From: Fimenecus sp036652055
Lineage (GTDB): Bacteria > Bacillota > Clostridia > Oscillospirales > Acutalibacteraceae
Direction: 5' to 3'
DNA: 64,000 nt
Assembly: GCA_036652055.1 (NCBI GenBank)
Contig: JAVVWP010000002.1
Span: 26,786 to 90,785, forward strand
Positions 43,615 to 53,703 of the stretch are shown here, in pieces. Each line of letters opens with the position of its first letter. Position 1 is the stretch's first letter. The notes under the pieces are model-generated. The model was given only the letters and a program-made list of their open reading frames with translations. It was not told the DNA's origin and searched no databases. A program made the translations under genes and the position numbers.

Positions 43615-44439
43615 TTATGCTAAATTCAAAAATTCCTCAAGGCATTTTCCACTTGCTTTTATTTCTTTTGCCATTTCAACACCGACAAATCTCCAGTGCC
43701 ACGGCTCAAAAACTACCTTTGTTGTTTTAACTTTATCTTCTGAATATCTTAAAATAAAGCCATAATCTTGAGCGTGTTCTAAAAGCCAAGAATATTCTTT
43801 AGTTCTCATAAAATCAGAACTTGCCGAAACAATATCCATAGCAAAGCCCATATTGTGTTCAGAGTGACCAGGTGGCATTATTCTGTCTTTTGTGCTGTTG
43901 ATAGCATCTTGCTCAGAATATCCTCTGCCTTTTAGATAGGCGATATTGTTATTATAATTTCTTTTTTGATGGTCATAGCTGCGATACCCCGAATAAGGAG
44001 TTAGCGTTAATCCGTCAATTTTTGCCGCATCATACATTTGCTGATAAAATGGTGCAACTCTCTCATCTAATTGAATTTTACTACCTGCAATTGAGGGGGC
44101 AAGCTTTGGTGCATAGCCCTCAGGAAGGCAAAAATCCATATTAACAATAGTTAAGAACCATTTGTCGCCAGTAGGGGAAACAATGGTCGGAACGCCTGTC
44201 TTATTAGGTGCAACCGTTGTTGGAATAGTAGTTGTTGGCGAAGCGGTGGTAGGAGCCTCTGTGAGAGCTTCTGTTAGAGCCTCGGTACTTGTTTCAATCG
44301 GTGTAGGCACGGTAGTTTCCTCTCTCTCCTTGTCATTTCTTGTAACAAACGCATATATAACGACTAAAGCCATTAGCACTATGGCTAAAACAGCAAATAA
44401 AATAGCTTTTATTTTCAACTTCGATTTATTTTTTTTCAT
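43615..44439 (-). CDS. D-alanyl-D-alanine carboxypeptidase (VanY type, family M15)
   Basis: A 274-residue membrane-anchored zinc peptidase that would trim the terminal D-Ala of peptidoglycan stem peptides. N-terminal anchor AILFAVLAIVLMALVVIYAF, then a Thr/Pro/Ala-rich linker (TEALTEALTEAPTTASPTTT), then the M15B domain. Zinc and catalytic residues appear in PGHSEHNMGFAMDI (His and Asp ligands, about residues 200-213) and EPWHWRFVG (Glu-x-x-His). SGYRSYDHQ is typical. AAAGGAG precedes ATG. The gene stands alone; its linker resembles that of the SpoIID protein. Confidence 0.94.
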   Translation of the reverse strand: MKKNKSKLKIKAILFAVLAIVLMALVVIYAFVTRNDKEREETTVPTPIETSTEALTEALTEAPTTASPTTTIPTTVAPNKTGVPTIVSPTGDKWFLTIVNMDFCLPEGYAPKLAPSIAGSKIQLDERVAPFYQQMYDAAKIDGLTLTPYSGYRSYDHQKRNYNNNIAYLKGRGYSEQDAINSTKDRIMPPGHSEHNMGFAMDIVSASSDFMRTKEYSWLLEHAQDYGFILRYSEDKVKTTKVVFEPWHWRFVGVEMAKEIKASGKCLEEFLNLA

Positions 44440-44518
44440 ATTAATTCTCCTTTATTATTACACATCTATTCTATATTTTTTGTCATATAAAGTCAACTAA
44501 AACAAAAAACTAAAAATA

Positions 44519-44562
44519 TAAACGGCTACTACTTTGACACTGCCCAAGGTAATAGCCGTTTT
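44519..44562 (-). terminator. Terminator of the radical SAM gene
   Basis: AAACGGCTACTACTTT pairs over about 15 bp with AAGGTAATAGCCGTTT (two G-U pairs). On the minus strand a T-rich stretch (TTTATATTTTTAG) follows. It lies 7 bases past the stop. Confidence 0.75.
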
Positions 44563-44568
44563 TAATTA

Positions 44569-46020
44569 TTATTTATCGCAGGAATTGCAGCCACCGCAAG
44601 AACCGCAACATTCGTCTTTAGCTTCTTTGGTATCTCGATAATATTGAGTGTGAGTTTCCCTGTGAGGAGTTTCTTGCCAAATTTTTTCGGCTCTTACCGC
44701 CCACTCTTTAGCAAAATCATCGCACTTACAGCAAAGCTCATCAACTTCTTCTTTATTCATAAGGTCAGACGAATGAGCGCCACTCTCTTTAACCATTTTT
44801 CGTAGATAGTCAGGATTTTCAAGCATTGGGCAAGGTCTTAAATGATTATCATTGAACGGCTGATTTTTATAATAAGCAGTAAAGAGAGGACTTTTAAGTG
44901 CCTCAAGCAGAGTGTGAGTTCTAATATTTGTATCAGAATAGTGAATGAAAACGCAAGGCTCAATATCGCCTGCGGAATTTATATGGAAATAGTTTCGACC
45001 GCCTGCAATACAACCACCGACATATTCAGCATCGTTTTGAAAATCCATAATAAAAATAGGCTTGCCTGTTTTTGAATTTCTCATCTTTTTAAGCCACTTA
45101 TACATAAATTCTCGCTGGTCAGGCGACGGAATAAGCTCTTTGTCAGCACCATTAGCAATAGGCATATAGTTAAAGCAAAGTGCATATTTAGCACCCTTTT
45201 CTATAATTGTATCAATAAAGTCGTCACTTGTAATATATTCAACATTTTTTTTCGTATAGCATATAGAAACGCCGAAAAGGCATTTGTTTTTGTGAAGCAA
45301 GTCCATAGCATCAAGCGTAACTTTATAAGAGCCTTCGCCTCGACGCCAATCATTAGACTCCTGCGTGCCTTCAACGCTAAGTGCAAGACCGATATTTCCG
45401 ACCTCATTCATATCATCACAAAACTTTTGGTCAACCAGTGTAGCGTTGGTATAGATAACAAATGTACAGTCTTTATTATTTTTTGCAAGAGCAATAACAT
45501 CATCTTTTCTAATAAGTGGCTCGCCACCTGTAAGCATATAAAAATGCGTTCCAAGCTCTTTACCCTGTGTAACAATGCTTTGCATTTCATCATTAGTTAA
45601 ATTTTGCTTGTGACCATATTCGGCAGCCCAGCAGCCTTTGCATTTAAGGTTGCAAGCACTTGTAGGGTCAAAAAGAATTATAAACGGAATATTGCATTTG
45701 TATTTTTCACGATTAGCACGAACAGCTTTTGTGCCATAAAGGCTAGCATCAACGCCAAGCGACAGAAGCATTTGTCTAATAACTTTACGGTCAACATCAT
45801 TTAGAATTCCACAGGCGAATTTGTTCCAAACATTTTCGCTGTCTAAAGCGCCCTCTTTGAATTTTTCAAAAACTTCAGGGGGAAACATATTAGAAAAAAG
45901 CTTGTCGACTCGATTAGCCATTTTCACAAAATTTCCAGTAGGGTCTTTATCAATATATTTCAAAAGCCTGTCAATCATAAAACCAATTGCGGCTTTTTGA
46001 ACCGTATGAGTATCAGCCAT
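44569..46020 (-). CDS. Radical SAM protein with Cys-rich C-terminus
   Basis: A 483-residue radical S-adenosylmethionine enzyme of unknown substrate. The [4Fe-4S] motif is SACNLKCKGCWAAEYG (CxxxCxxC, about residues 115-130), preceded by FIILFDPTS, and YMLTGGEPLI is the SAM-binding GGEP. A SPASM-like part follows, with Cys at GGCIAGG, EPCVF, RPCPM and ELCCKCDDF, and the protein ends in CCGSCGGCNSCDK. The first ~100 residues are a helical extension (MIDRLLKYIDKDPTGNFVKM). A peptide- or protein-modifying role is usual for SPASM enzymes, but no precursor peptide gene is seen. AGGAAG precedes ATG. Confidence 0.88.
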   Translation of the reverse strand: MADTHTVQKAAIGFMIDRLLKYIDKDPTGNFVKMANRVDKLFSNMFPPEVFEKFKEGALDSENVWNKFACGILNDVDRKVIRQMLLSLGVDASLYGTKAVRANREKYKCNIPFIILFDPTSACNLKCKGCWAAEYGHKQNLTNDEMQSIVTQGKELGTHFYMLTGGEPLIRKDDVIALAKNNKDCTFVIYTNATLVDQKFCDDMNEVGNIGLALSVEGTQESNDWRRGEGSYKVTLDAMDLLHKNKCLFGVSICYTKKNVEYITSDDFIDTIIEKGAKYALCFNYMPIANGADKELIPSPDQREFMYKWLKKMRNSKTGKPIFIMDFQNDAEYVGGCIAGGRNYFHINSAGDIEPCVFIHYSDTNIRTHTLLEALKSPLFTAYYKNQPFNDNHLRPCPMLENPDYLRKMVKESGAHSSDLMNKEEVDELCCKCDDFAKEWAVRAEKIWQETPHRETHTQYYRDTKEAKDECCGSCGGCNSCDK

Positions 46021-46255
46021 ATTATCACTTCCTAATTAGCACTATCTGCATTAATTACACAACACTTTAATGAATAATAATAATAACATAAAAACTGCTG
46101 TTTGTAAATGAATATTGACCTTTTTTGAGTATTTTAAACTACGAATATATCACTTAGCTTTTACTGATATTGTTTAATTTTCACAATTAAGGGAAAAATA
46201 AAAGAATATGTAGCTTTCTTCTCGTATTTTGCACTTGAAAGGAACGAAATTTCAT

Positions 46256-49200
46256 ATGAAAAAAGCACAAATTAAGAATTTGAAAAAAATAGTAAAAAAA
46301 GATTTTAGCATAATAAAATCGCAGTATGAAAAGTCATTTGAAAAAGCTGAAAAAAGCTCTAATCAAATATGGCTTTTTGATAATTTCTATGTCCTTGAGG
46401 CAGAAGCTAAAGGCGTTATTAAATCACTTTCATACATTTCAAAAATCCCGTGCGACGAGTCAAAGCTTCCAAGGCTTTATAGCTTTTTGTTTAGAGAATT
46501 AGCAGATGGCAAAATTAAGGATATAGATAGTATTGTCAAAAAAATCTATAAAAATGATTATTCTGTCACTGAAATAGAACTTTTAGAGCTTATGATGAAA
46601 TCTGCATTAATTTCTCGTGCGGCACAAGGGGTGTTAGAGGAGGGCGAGCTTCTTCCCAATGTCATTGTTGCATTTAGTGATATTAAGGATATAGATTTTG
46701 AAGATATTTTTAAAGAAATTTCTAAAACAGAAAAAATATTATGCGAAGATTTAGTCTATAAAAATTCAGACAATGAAACAAAATCGACATATAGACATAT
46801 TTTATCTAAAAAGGCAAAAGAGCAAAAAATGTCAGAAAGTGAATATGCTTTAAATCTTATTGAAGATGCTTATTTGAGTTCTAAAAGTGTTATAAATTAT
46901 TTAAAAGAAGAAAACAAAAGCAAAAAAGGATATATATCTATTGCACTTGAAATAGCGATACCCTTAGCTATATCAGTGCTTTTAGCGGTTTTGATTAACA
47001 ACTATTTTTTAGCAATTATTTTATATATTCCTATTTGGGAAATAACAAGAGCCTTCATATTATTTTTCATTATGCGAACAACTAAGCCTTTAAAAATACC
47101 AAAAATAGACTTAGAAAATGCAAAAATTAATTCCTGCGATACATTGATAGTTGTTTCATCACTGCTTCCAAATGCTAAAAACATTGAAATAGTTAAAAAT
47201 CATCTAATGAGTTTATATTTATCTAACAAGAGTGAGGGAATAAAGGTTTGCTTGCTCGCTGACCTAAAAAGTGCAACGCAGAAAGTGCTACCTGAAGATG
47301 AAAAAAATATAAAATTAGCAAAAAAAATGATTGACGAACTCAATGAAAAGAAAGATGTATTTTCACTCCTTTTAAGGCAGAGAAAATATTCAAAAACGCA
47401 AAATGAATACACGGGCTATGATAGAAAAAGAGGAGCGATAACAGAGTTAATAAGGGCAATAAAGGGCGATAAATCAGGCTTTATTGTTATGCACGGAAAT
47501 ATATCAAAGCTTAATTCAACCAAATATATAATGGCACTTGATGCAGATACAGAACTTTCATTTGATGCCATAAAAAAGCTGATTTCTGCTGCAACTCATC
47601 CACAAAACAAGCCACAAATTGATTATGAAAAGGGAATTGTAAAAAGTGGCTATGCAATTTTTGTGCCTCGAGTAGAAACTGATTTAAAGTCGGCATATGA
47701 AACAGGATTTACACGGGTAATGGCTGGGGCAGGCGGAATAGGGCATTATTCGTCGGCTTGCGGTGAAAGGTATCAGGATTTATTTGGGCAAAGCATTTTT
47801 TCGGGAAAAGGACTTATTGATGTAGATGCGTTTTATTTGCTGCTGAATGACAGATTTAAAGACGAAACAATTCTAAGCCACGATATATTAGAGGGCGAAT
47901 TTCTCCGCACAGCATTTATAGGAAATGCAGTAGTAACTGACAGTTTTCCTGAAAATGAAATATCATATTTTAAGCGTCAAAGCAGGTGGATAAGAGGCGA
48001 CTGGCAAAACCTTAACTTTATTTTTAAAAAGGTGAATTTCAAAAATGGTAAAAAGCAAAATCCATTGCCATTCATATCAAAATTCAAGCTGTTTGACAAT
48101 TTAAGGCGTTCACTTCTTCCGACTTTTTCTTTAATTCTCATATTAGTTTCTGCTTTTTTGCCATATAATGCAATGCTCATTACATCTATAACGGGCATTT
48201 TAAGTATAGCAATAAACGAAATTTTAGCAGGCGTTACAGACTTGTTTTTCACAAGAGGCAGAGGATTTTATTCGATTTTTTATGGCGACGCAATTCCAAA
48301 TGCACTTAAAAAATTGCTCGAAGCGATAGTTAATATTGTTATGCTTCCAAAGGCTGCAATTGTTTCAATAAATGCAGTTTTCAAAGGCATTTACAGGCGA
48401 TTTATAAGCCATAAAAATATGTTAGAATGGGTAACAGCGGCACAGAGCGAACACGATAATAAAAACTTTTCGCTTATTAAAAACTCTTTTTCGTCGGTTG
48501 TATGCTTTTTAATTCTTTTAATTTTTGGCGGACATTTTCATTTGTTTATTGGATTGTTTTTTCTTTCAAACACTTTGCTTTTAACATTATCAGCAAAAAA
48601 ATCCAAAGAAAACACTAAGGATTTTACATTTTTAGAAAGAGAAAAACTAATTGAAGATGCAAAAAAAATGTGGAATTATTATGAAAAATATTGCAATGAA
48701 AAAAGCAATTTTCTGCCACCTGATAATGTTCAAAAAGAGCCGATTTTTAGAATTGCCGAAAGAACATCTCCAACCAATATTGGAATGATGCTTTGTTCTT
48801 GCCTTGCAGCAAGGGACTTTTTATTTATTTCAACCGAGGAACTTTATACAATTATAAAAAAATCGCTTGATAGTATTGAAAAATTAGAAAAGTGGAATGG
48901 AAATCTTCTAAACTGGTACAGTACGGCTGATTTAAAACCGCTTAATCCAATTTATGTTTCGACAGTAGACAGTGGAAATTTTCTTTGCTGTCTTGTCGCA
49001 TTAAAACAGGGTATGCTTGAATATGCAAATGAAAATCCAAAGCTTTTTGACCTAATAAACAGGGTAGATGGAATTATTAAATCAACAAATTTAAAGGTTT
49101 TATATAATAAAAACCGACGCCTTTTTCATATAGGATATGATTTAGATAAAAACGAACTAACCAATTCTTATTACGACCTTTTAATGAGTGAAGCCAGAAT

Positions 49201-52200
49201 GACAAGCTATTTTGCAGTGTCACAAAGGCAAGTTCCATCAGAGCATTGGGCGGCACTTTCAAGAATGCAGGCGAGATATAAGAGCTATTGCGGAAGCGTT
49301 TCGTGGACAGGAACGATGTTTGAATATTTTATGCCAAACCTGTTTATTCCATCATTTAAAAATTCAAACACATATGAAAGCTTAAAATTTTGTATGCTCT
49401 GCCAGAAAAATAGAACCCGAAAAAAGCACATTCCTTGGGGGATTTCTGAAAGTGCTTTTTATAAATTAGATGCACAAATGAACTATCAATACAAGGCTCA
49501 CGGAGTTGGAAAGCTTGCACTCAATCGTTATGTTAATAGCGAACTTGTAATTTCGCCATATTCAAGCTATCTCTGCTTAGAATTTGATAAAAAGGCTGCT
49601 TTTAATAATATTAAACATTTAAAAAAGCTTGATGTATCAAGCGATTGCGGACTTTTTGAGGCAATAGATTTTACCTCGTCAAGAACACAGAGCAGAGATT
49701 TTAAAGCGGTTCAAAGCTATATGGCTCACCATATTGGAATGAGTATTATCGGAATTTTAAATGCAGTAAAAGGCGACATTATGCAAAAAAGATTTATGCG
49801 TGATGAAAACTCAATGGCGGCAAAAAGTCTTTTAACAGAAAGCGTAATAAATGATAAGCCACTCAAAAATATAGATCTAAAAGAAACACCTTCAAGACCA
49901 AAACGAGAAGATGCAAACAAGATTGTTTTTGAAAATCCAACGCCAACTTCGCCTAATGTTGGAGTTCTTTCAAATGGCGAATGGACAACCATTGTTTCAG
50001 ATTTAGGCACAGGGCATTCAATTTATCAACTTGTGAATGCAACTCGAGAAAGCCGAGAAATAATCCGTCAGCCAATGGGAATTTTTGCATTTGTTAAGAC
50101 AAAATCAGAAAGCATTCCGCTTTGCAAGGCTCTTGACTACAAAAACAAGCAAAGTTTTAAATTCAAATCTTTAGCCGATAGATTAATTTTAACTACGCAG
50201 GGAAAAACGATTAATTCGCAAACAACAGTTACGGTTAATGCGAGATTTCCATCAGAAATGCGAGAATATAAAATCAAAAATAATAAAAAAACTGCTATTA
50301 ATGGGAGGCTCTATATTTATTTTGAACCCTCGCTTACTACCTATAAAAATGAAACTGCACACAAGGCATTTTCTAACATTTTTTTATTGTCCGAAAGAAT
50401 GGAAAAACTAAATTCAGTAGTTATCGAAAGACGCCCCAGAGCGAGCGAAAAAGCAAAATATTTAGCCTGTGGATTTTTAGACAACACAAAATTCGAGGCT
50501 GTACTATCACGAGAAAAAGCACTTTTACGGCACGAGGGGATTTTTTCGCTTTTAAATATTAAAACAAATATTTCCGACAAAAGCGGAAAGCTTGACACCT
50601 GCGTTTTAATGTATACGGATTTTAATTTAGAGGCTAAAGAAGAAAAATCGTTTAAATTCTTTTTAACCGGTGGAATTTCAAAAGAGGAATTAGCCGACCG
50701 AATTGTAAAGCTAAGAGCATCAAAAGGGGCAATTCCAGTTGCTAAATCACCATTTAATTCAGATGATGACTGCTCAGAAAAAGCTATAAGCATTCTGCCA
50801 AAGATATTCTATGGCGTTCCAAAAAGCAATACACAGCAAAAGGCATTAGCAGAAAACACCGCTGATGTACGCTCACTTTGGTCAATGGGTATATCAGGCG
50901 ACAACCCAATTATGCTTATAAAAATAATAACTGCTATGGATATTTTAAAAATTGCAGATTTCGTAAAAATTCATCAAAAACTAAGAGCCTGTGGAATTTT
51001 CACAGACCTTGTAATAACTTATAGAGCCGCCATTGAAAACGAAAAATCGTTTGAAGAAAAGCTTATGGGAATTATGAAAAAGGCTTCAAGTGTTGAGCTT
51101 TTCAGATGCTTTGGTGGAGTGCATTTAATAAATAATTTTAATGTTTCAAATGAAAATAAAATCGCACTTGTGGCGATATCGTGCTTTGAAATGCAAATAG
51201 GACAGCAAGTATTTTGCCCACTGCCAATAAAATATGAGCCAAAAAATATAAATATAGCGCCAAAGCCTAATCAAAATTCTAAAAACAAGGTTAAGAATGG
51301 GGCATATGAAATAAACAAAAATTCACCGCTTCCTTGGTGCTATTCTCTTTGCAATGCTTCATTCGGAACGCTGATAGGAGATAGCACGCTCGGCTTTACA
51401 TTTGCAATAAATTCTCATGACAACAAGCTTAGCAAATGGAATAATGATACGATTTATGACAATAATGGCGAGTGTATTTTCATAAAAATTGATGATGAAA
51501 TATATGATTTAATTCGAAGCTCAAATGTTAAATTCGGAAACAATGAAGCGGTTTATAATGCGAAAATAAAAGGATTAAGTTTAAGCTTAACCGTGAGCGT
51601 TCCCCAAAAGGGAATGAAAAAAGAAGTGAATTTAGAAATAACAAACAAAAGTGAAAAGAATATAACCGCAGAAATATCATATTATATTGAACCTGTTTTA
51701 GGAACGGATGTGAGCGAACAAAAATATGTGAAAATGCACTTAGACGGCGATGCAATAATAATGTATTCACCGTGGAATTACAATATAAAGGGGACTGCAA
51801 GGCTTAGCACCGATGGCGGAAATATAGGATTTTGCAACGATAAAAAAGATTATTTTGAGGGGAAATGGATGAATAGTCAAAATTTAACTAATGGAAATAT
51901 GGCAGCCATTACAAGAAAAATAATTTTTCCTCCAAAACGAAAAGAAAATGTGAAATTTACTCTTTCGTTTGGAAGATTTGAAAGTTCAGCAAAAAAAATA
52001 GAAGAATTAAATCAAAGCAAAATGAATTATGAAAACAAGATAACAATAGATACACAGGATAAAGAGTTAAACGATATTTTTAATTATTTTCTCGAAAATC
52101 AAATTATAAACGGGCGTATTTATGGCAGAACAGGATTTTACCAATGTTCAGGGGCATATGGATTTCGTGACCAATTGCAAGATACATTATCACTGCTTAT

Positions 52201-53509
52201 AACAAAGCCTGAGCTTGCAAAATGGCAGATTTTAAGGTGCTGTGCGGCACAGTTTAAAGAGGGAGATGTTCTTCATTGGTGGTATTCACTGCCAAATAAT
52301 AAACGCTTAAAAGGAGTTCGGACACGATATAGTGATGACCTTTTATGGCTTTGCTATGCCCTTGCTAAATATGTGAAAACGACAGGCGATATTGAAATTT
52401 TAAAAAAGGAAATACCGTTTTTGAGTGGAGATGTGCTTTTAGACAATGAAAATGAAAAATTCTTTGAAGCCGAGCGTTCTGGGGAAAAAGCTTCGGTTTT
52501 AGAGCATGCAAAGAGGGCAGTAGAAAAGGCAATAAGATTAGGGGAACATTCGCTTGTTTTAATTGGCGGTGGCGATTGGAATGACGGTTACAATAAGGTA
52601 GGAATTAGAGGCAAAGGTGAAAGCGTTTGGCTTAGCCAGTTTGCTGCTATGGCTCTTTCAGAAATGGCAGATATTTTTGAAATTATAGGTGATGAGCAGT
52701 CAAAAATCGAATATTTAGAAAAGTCTGAAAAATTAAAACAGGCGGTTGACGAATGTGCATGGGACAGCGACCATTATATAAGAGCATTTTATGATGACGG
52801 AACAAAAATGGGTTCGTGGAGTTCGAACGAGTGCAAAATCGACAGTCTTTCACAGTCGTTTGCAGTGCTTTCAAATATGCCAAAAGAAGATAGAAAAGTA
52901 GAGGCACTTTTAACAGCATATAAAGAGCTTGTAGATGAAGATGCTGGCATAATAAAACTTTTTTCACCCCCGTTTTCAGGTGAAGATAAAAGGGCAGGAT
53001 ATGTTACAGATTATCCTATGGGTTTTCGTGAAAATGGCGGTCAGTATACGCACGCAGCGGTCTGGTTGTGCCTTGCATTTTTTGAGGCGAATATGCCTAC
53101 AAAGGGAATAGAGCTTCTAAACATTATCAATCCTTTAAAAAAATATACTGATGAGAATATGGCAAAGCGATATAAAACAGAGCCATATTATTTATGCGGA
53201 GATGTCTATTCTGCAAAAGGCTATGAGGGCAGAGGCGGTTGGAGCCTTTATACAGGCTCGGCAGGGTGGTATTATACTGCGATTTTAGAAGGGCTTCTTG
53301 GAATAAAAAAAATTGGCAATAGGCTATATTTAAGTCCAAATTTACCGCCAGAATGGAAAGGCTTTAACGCAGAATTGCAAATAGATGGAAATTTAATTGA
53401 CATTCAAGTTGAAAACAATGAAAAGTCCATTTTAAGCGTTGATGGAAAAGTGGCGGATTTTGTGGTGCTTGACGGTAAAAATCATTCTGCTATATATCGC
53501 TGTGAATAA
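46256..53509 (+). CDS. Cyclic beta-1,2-glucan synthase-like protein (GT84 + GH94)
   Basis: A 2417-residue multidomain membrane enzyme. The N-terminal part has membrane segments (IAIPLAISVLLAVLINNYFL; later SLILILVSAFLPYNAMLI) around a glycosyltransferase domain of the GT84 type: ALDADTELS, GQSIFSGKGLIDVDAF, SHDILEGEFLRTAF and RQSRWIRGDWQ. The middle (about 800-1250) has the GH189-like helical barrel (WGISESAFYKLD, SYMAHHIGMSI). The C-terminal third is a GH94 phosphorylase-type domain with FYQCSGAYGFRDQLQDTL and GGDWNDGYNKVGIRGKGES, holding the catalytic Asp. Proteobacterial synthases have about 2800 residues, so this is shorter. ATG 46256 follows AAAGGA by 12 bases. Product and role in this host are uncertain. 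Confidence 0.88.
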   Translation: MKKAQIKNLKKIVKKDFSIIKSQYEKSFEKAEKSSNQIWLFDNFYVLEAEAKGVIKSLSYISKIPCDESKLPRLYSFLFRELADGKIKDIDSIVKKIYKNDYSVTEIELLELMMKSALISRAAQGVLEEGELLPNVIVAFSDIKDIDFEDIFKEISKTEKILCEDLVYKNSDNETKSTYRHILSKKAKEQKMSESEYALNLIEDAYLSSKSVINYLKEENKSKKGYISIALEIAIPLAISVLLAVLINNYFLAIILYIPIWEITRAFILFFIMRTTKPLKIPKIDLENAKINSCDTLIVVSSLLPNAKNIEIVKNHLMSLYLSNKSEGIKVCLLADLKSATQKVLPEDEKNIKLAKKMIDELNEKKDVFSLLLRQRKYSKTQNEYTGYDRKRGAITELIRAIKGDKSGFIVMHGNISKLNSTKYIMALDADTELSFDAIKKLISAATHPQNKPQIDYEKGIVKSGYAIFVPRVETDLKSAYETGFTRVMAGAGGIGHYSSACGERYQDLFGQSIFSGKGLIDVDAFYLLLNDRFKDETILSHDILEGEFLRTAFIGNAVVTDSFPENEISYFKRQSRWIRGDWQNLNFIFKKVNFKNGKKQNPLPFISKFKLFDNLRRSLLPTFSLILILVSAFLPYNAMLITSITGILSIAINEILAGVTDLFFTRGRGFYSIFYGDAIPNALKKLLEAIVNIVMLPKAAIVSINAVFKGIYRRFISHKNMLEWVTAAQSEHDNKNFSLIKNSFSSVVCFLILLIFGGHFHLFIGLFFLSNTLLLTLSAKKSKENTKDFTFLEREKLIEDAKKMWNYYEKYCNEKSNFLPPDNVQKEPIFRIAERTSPTNIGMMLCSCLAARDFLFISTEELYTIIKKSLDSIEKLEKWNGNLLNWYSTADLKPLNPIYVSTVDSGNFLCCLVALKQGMLEYANENPKLFDLINRVDGIIKSTNLKVLYNKNRRLFHIGYDLDKNELTNSYYDLLMSEARMTSYFAVSQRQVPSEHWAALSRMQARYKSYCGSVSWTGTMFEYFMPNLFIPSFKNSNTYESLKFCMLCQKNRTRKKHIPWGISESAFYKLDAQMNYQYKAHGVGKLALNRYVNSELVISPYSSYLCLEFDKKAAFNNIKHLKKLDVSSDCGLFEAIDFTSSRTQSRDFKAVQSYMAHHIGMSIIGILNAVKGDIMQKRFMRDENSMAAKSLLTESVINDKPLKNIDLKETPSRPKREDANKIVFENPTPTSPNVGVLSNGEWTTIVSDLGTGHSIYQLVNATRESREIIRQPMGIFAFVKTKSESIPLCKALDYKNKQSFKFKSLADRLILTTQGKTINSQTTVTVNARFPSEMREYKIKNNKKTAINGRLYIYFEPSLTTYKNETAHKAFSNIFLLSERMEKLNSVVIERRPRASEKAKYLACGFLDNTKFEAVLSREKALLRHEGIFSLLNIKTNISDKSGKLDTCVLMYTDFNLEAKEEKSFKFFLTGGISKEELADRIVKLRASKGAIPVAKSPFNSDDDCSEKAISILPKIFYGVPKSNTQQKALAENTADVRSLWSMGISGDNPIMLIKIITAMDILKIADFVKIHQKLRACGIFTDLVITYRAAIENEKSFEEKLMGIMKKASSVELFRCFGGVHLINNFNVSNENKIALVAISCFEMQIGQQVFCPLPIKYEPKNINIAPKPNQNSKNKVKNGAYEINKNSPLPWCYSLCNASFGTLIGDSTLGFTFAINSHDNKLSKWNNDTIYDNNGECIFIKIDDEIYDLIRSSNVKFGNNEAVYNAKIKGLSLSLTVSVPQKGMKKEVNLEITNKSEKNITAEISYYIEPVLGTDVSEQKYVKMHLDGDAIIMYSPWNYNIKGTARLSTDGGNIGFCNDKKDYFEGKWMNSQNLTNGNMAAITRKIIFPPKRKENVKFTLSFGRFESSAKKIEELNQSKMNYENKITIDTQDKELNDIFNYFLENQIINGRIYGRTGFYQCSGAYGFRDQLQDTLSLLITKPELAKWQILRCCAAQFKEGDVLHWWYSLPNNKRLKGVRTRYSDDLLWLCYALAKYVKTTGDIEILKKEIPFLSGDVLLDNENEKFFEAERSGEKASVLEHAKRAVEKAIRLGEHSLVLIGGGDWNDGYNKVGIRGKGESVWLSQFAAMALSEMADIFEIIGDEQSKIEYLEKSEKLKQAVDECAWDSDHYIRAFYDDGTKMGSWSSNECKIDSLSQSFAVLSNMPKEDRKVEALLTAYKELVDEDAGIIKLFSPPFSGEDKRAGYVTDYPMGFRENGGQYTHAAVWLCLAFFEANMPTKGIELLNIINPLKKYTDENMAKRYKTEPYYLCGDVYSAKGYEGRGGWSLYTGSAGWYYTAILEGLLGIKKIGNRLYLSPNLPPEWKGFNAELQIDGNLIDIQVENNEKSILSVDGKVADFVVLDGKNHSAIYRCE

Positions 53510-53703
53510 TTTAAAAAGAAGTTTATTTTGACCTTTTTTAAAGAGATTTTAGGAGTAAATTAAAAAATACAGAAGAAAATCATAGCTTTATTTTATTTAC
53601 TCAATAAAACAGCACTTAAATTACAATAATCAGTGGCATTTAAGTAAAATTTATGGTAAAATATTCTTCGTAATAATAAAATGTGTATAAGGAGTTAGTT
53701 TTA

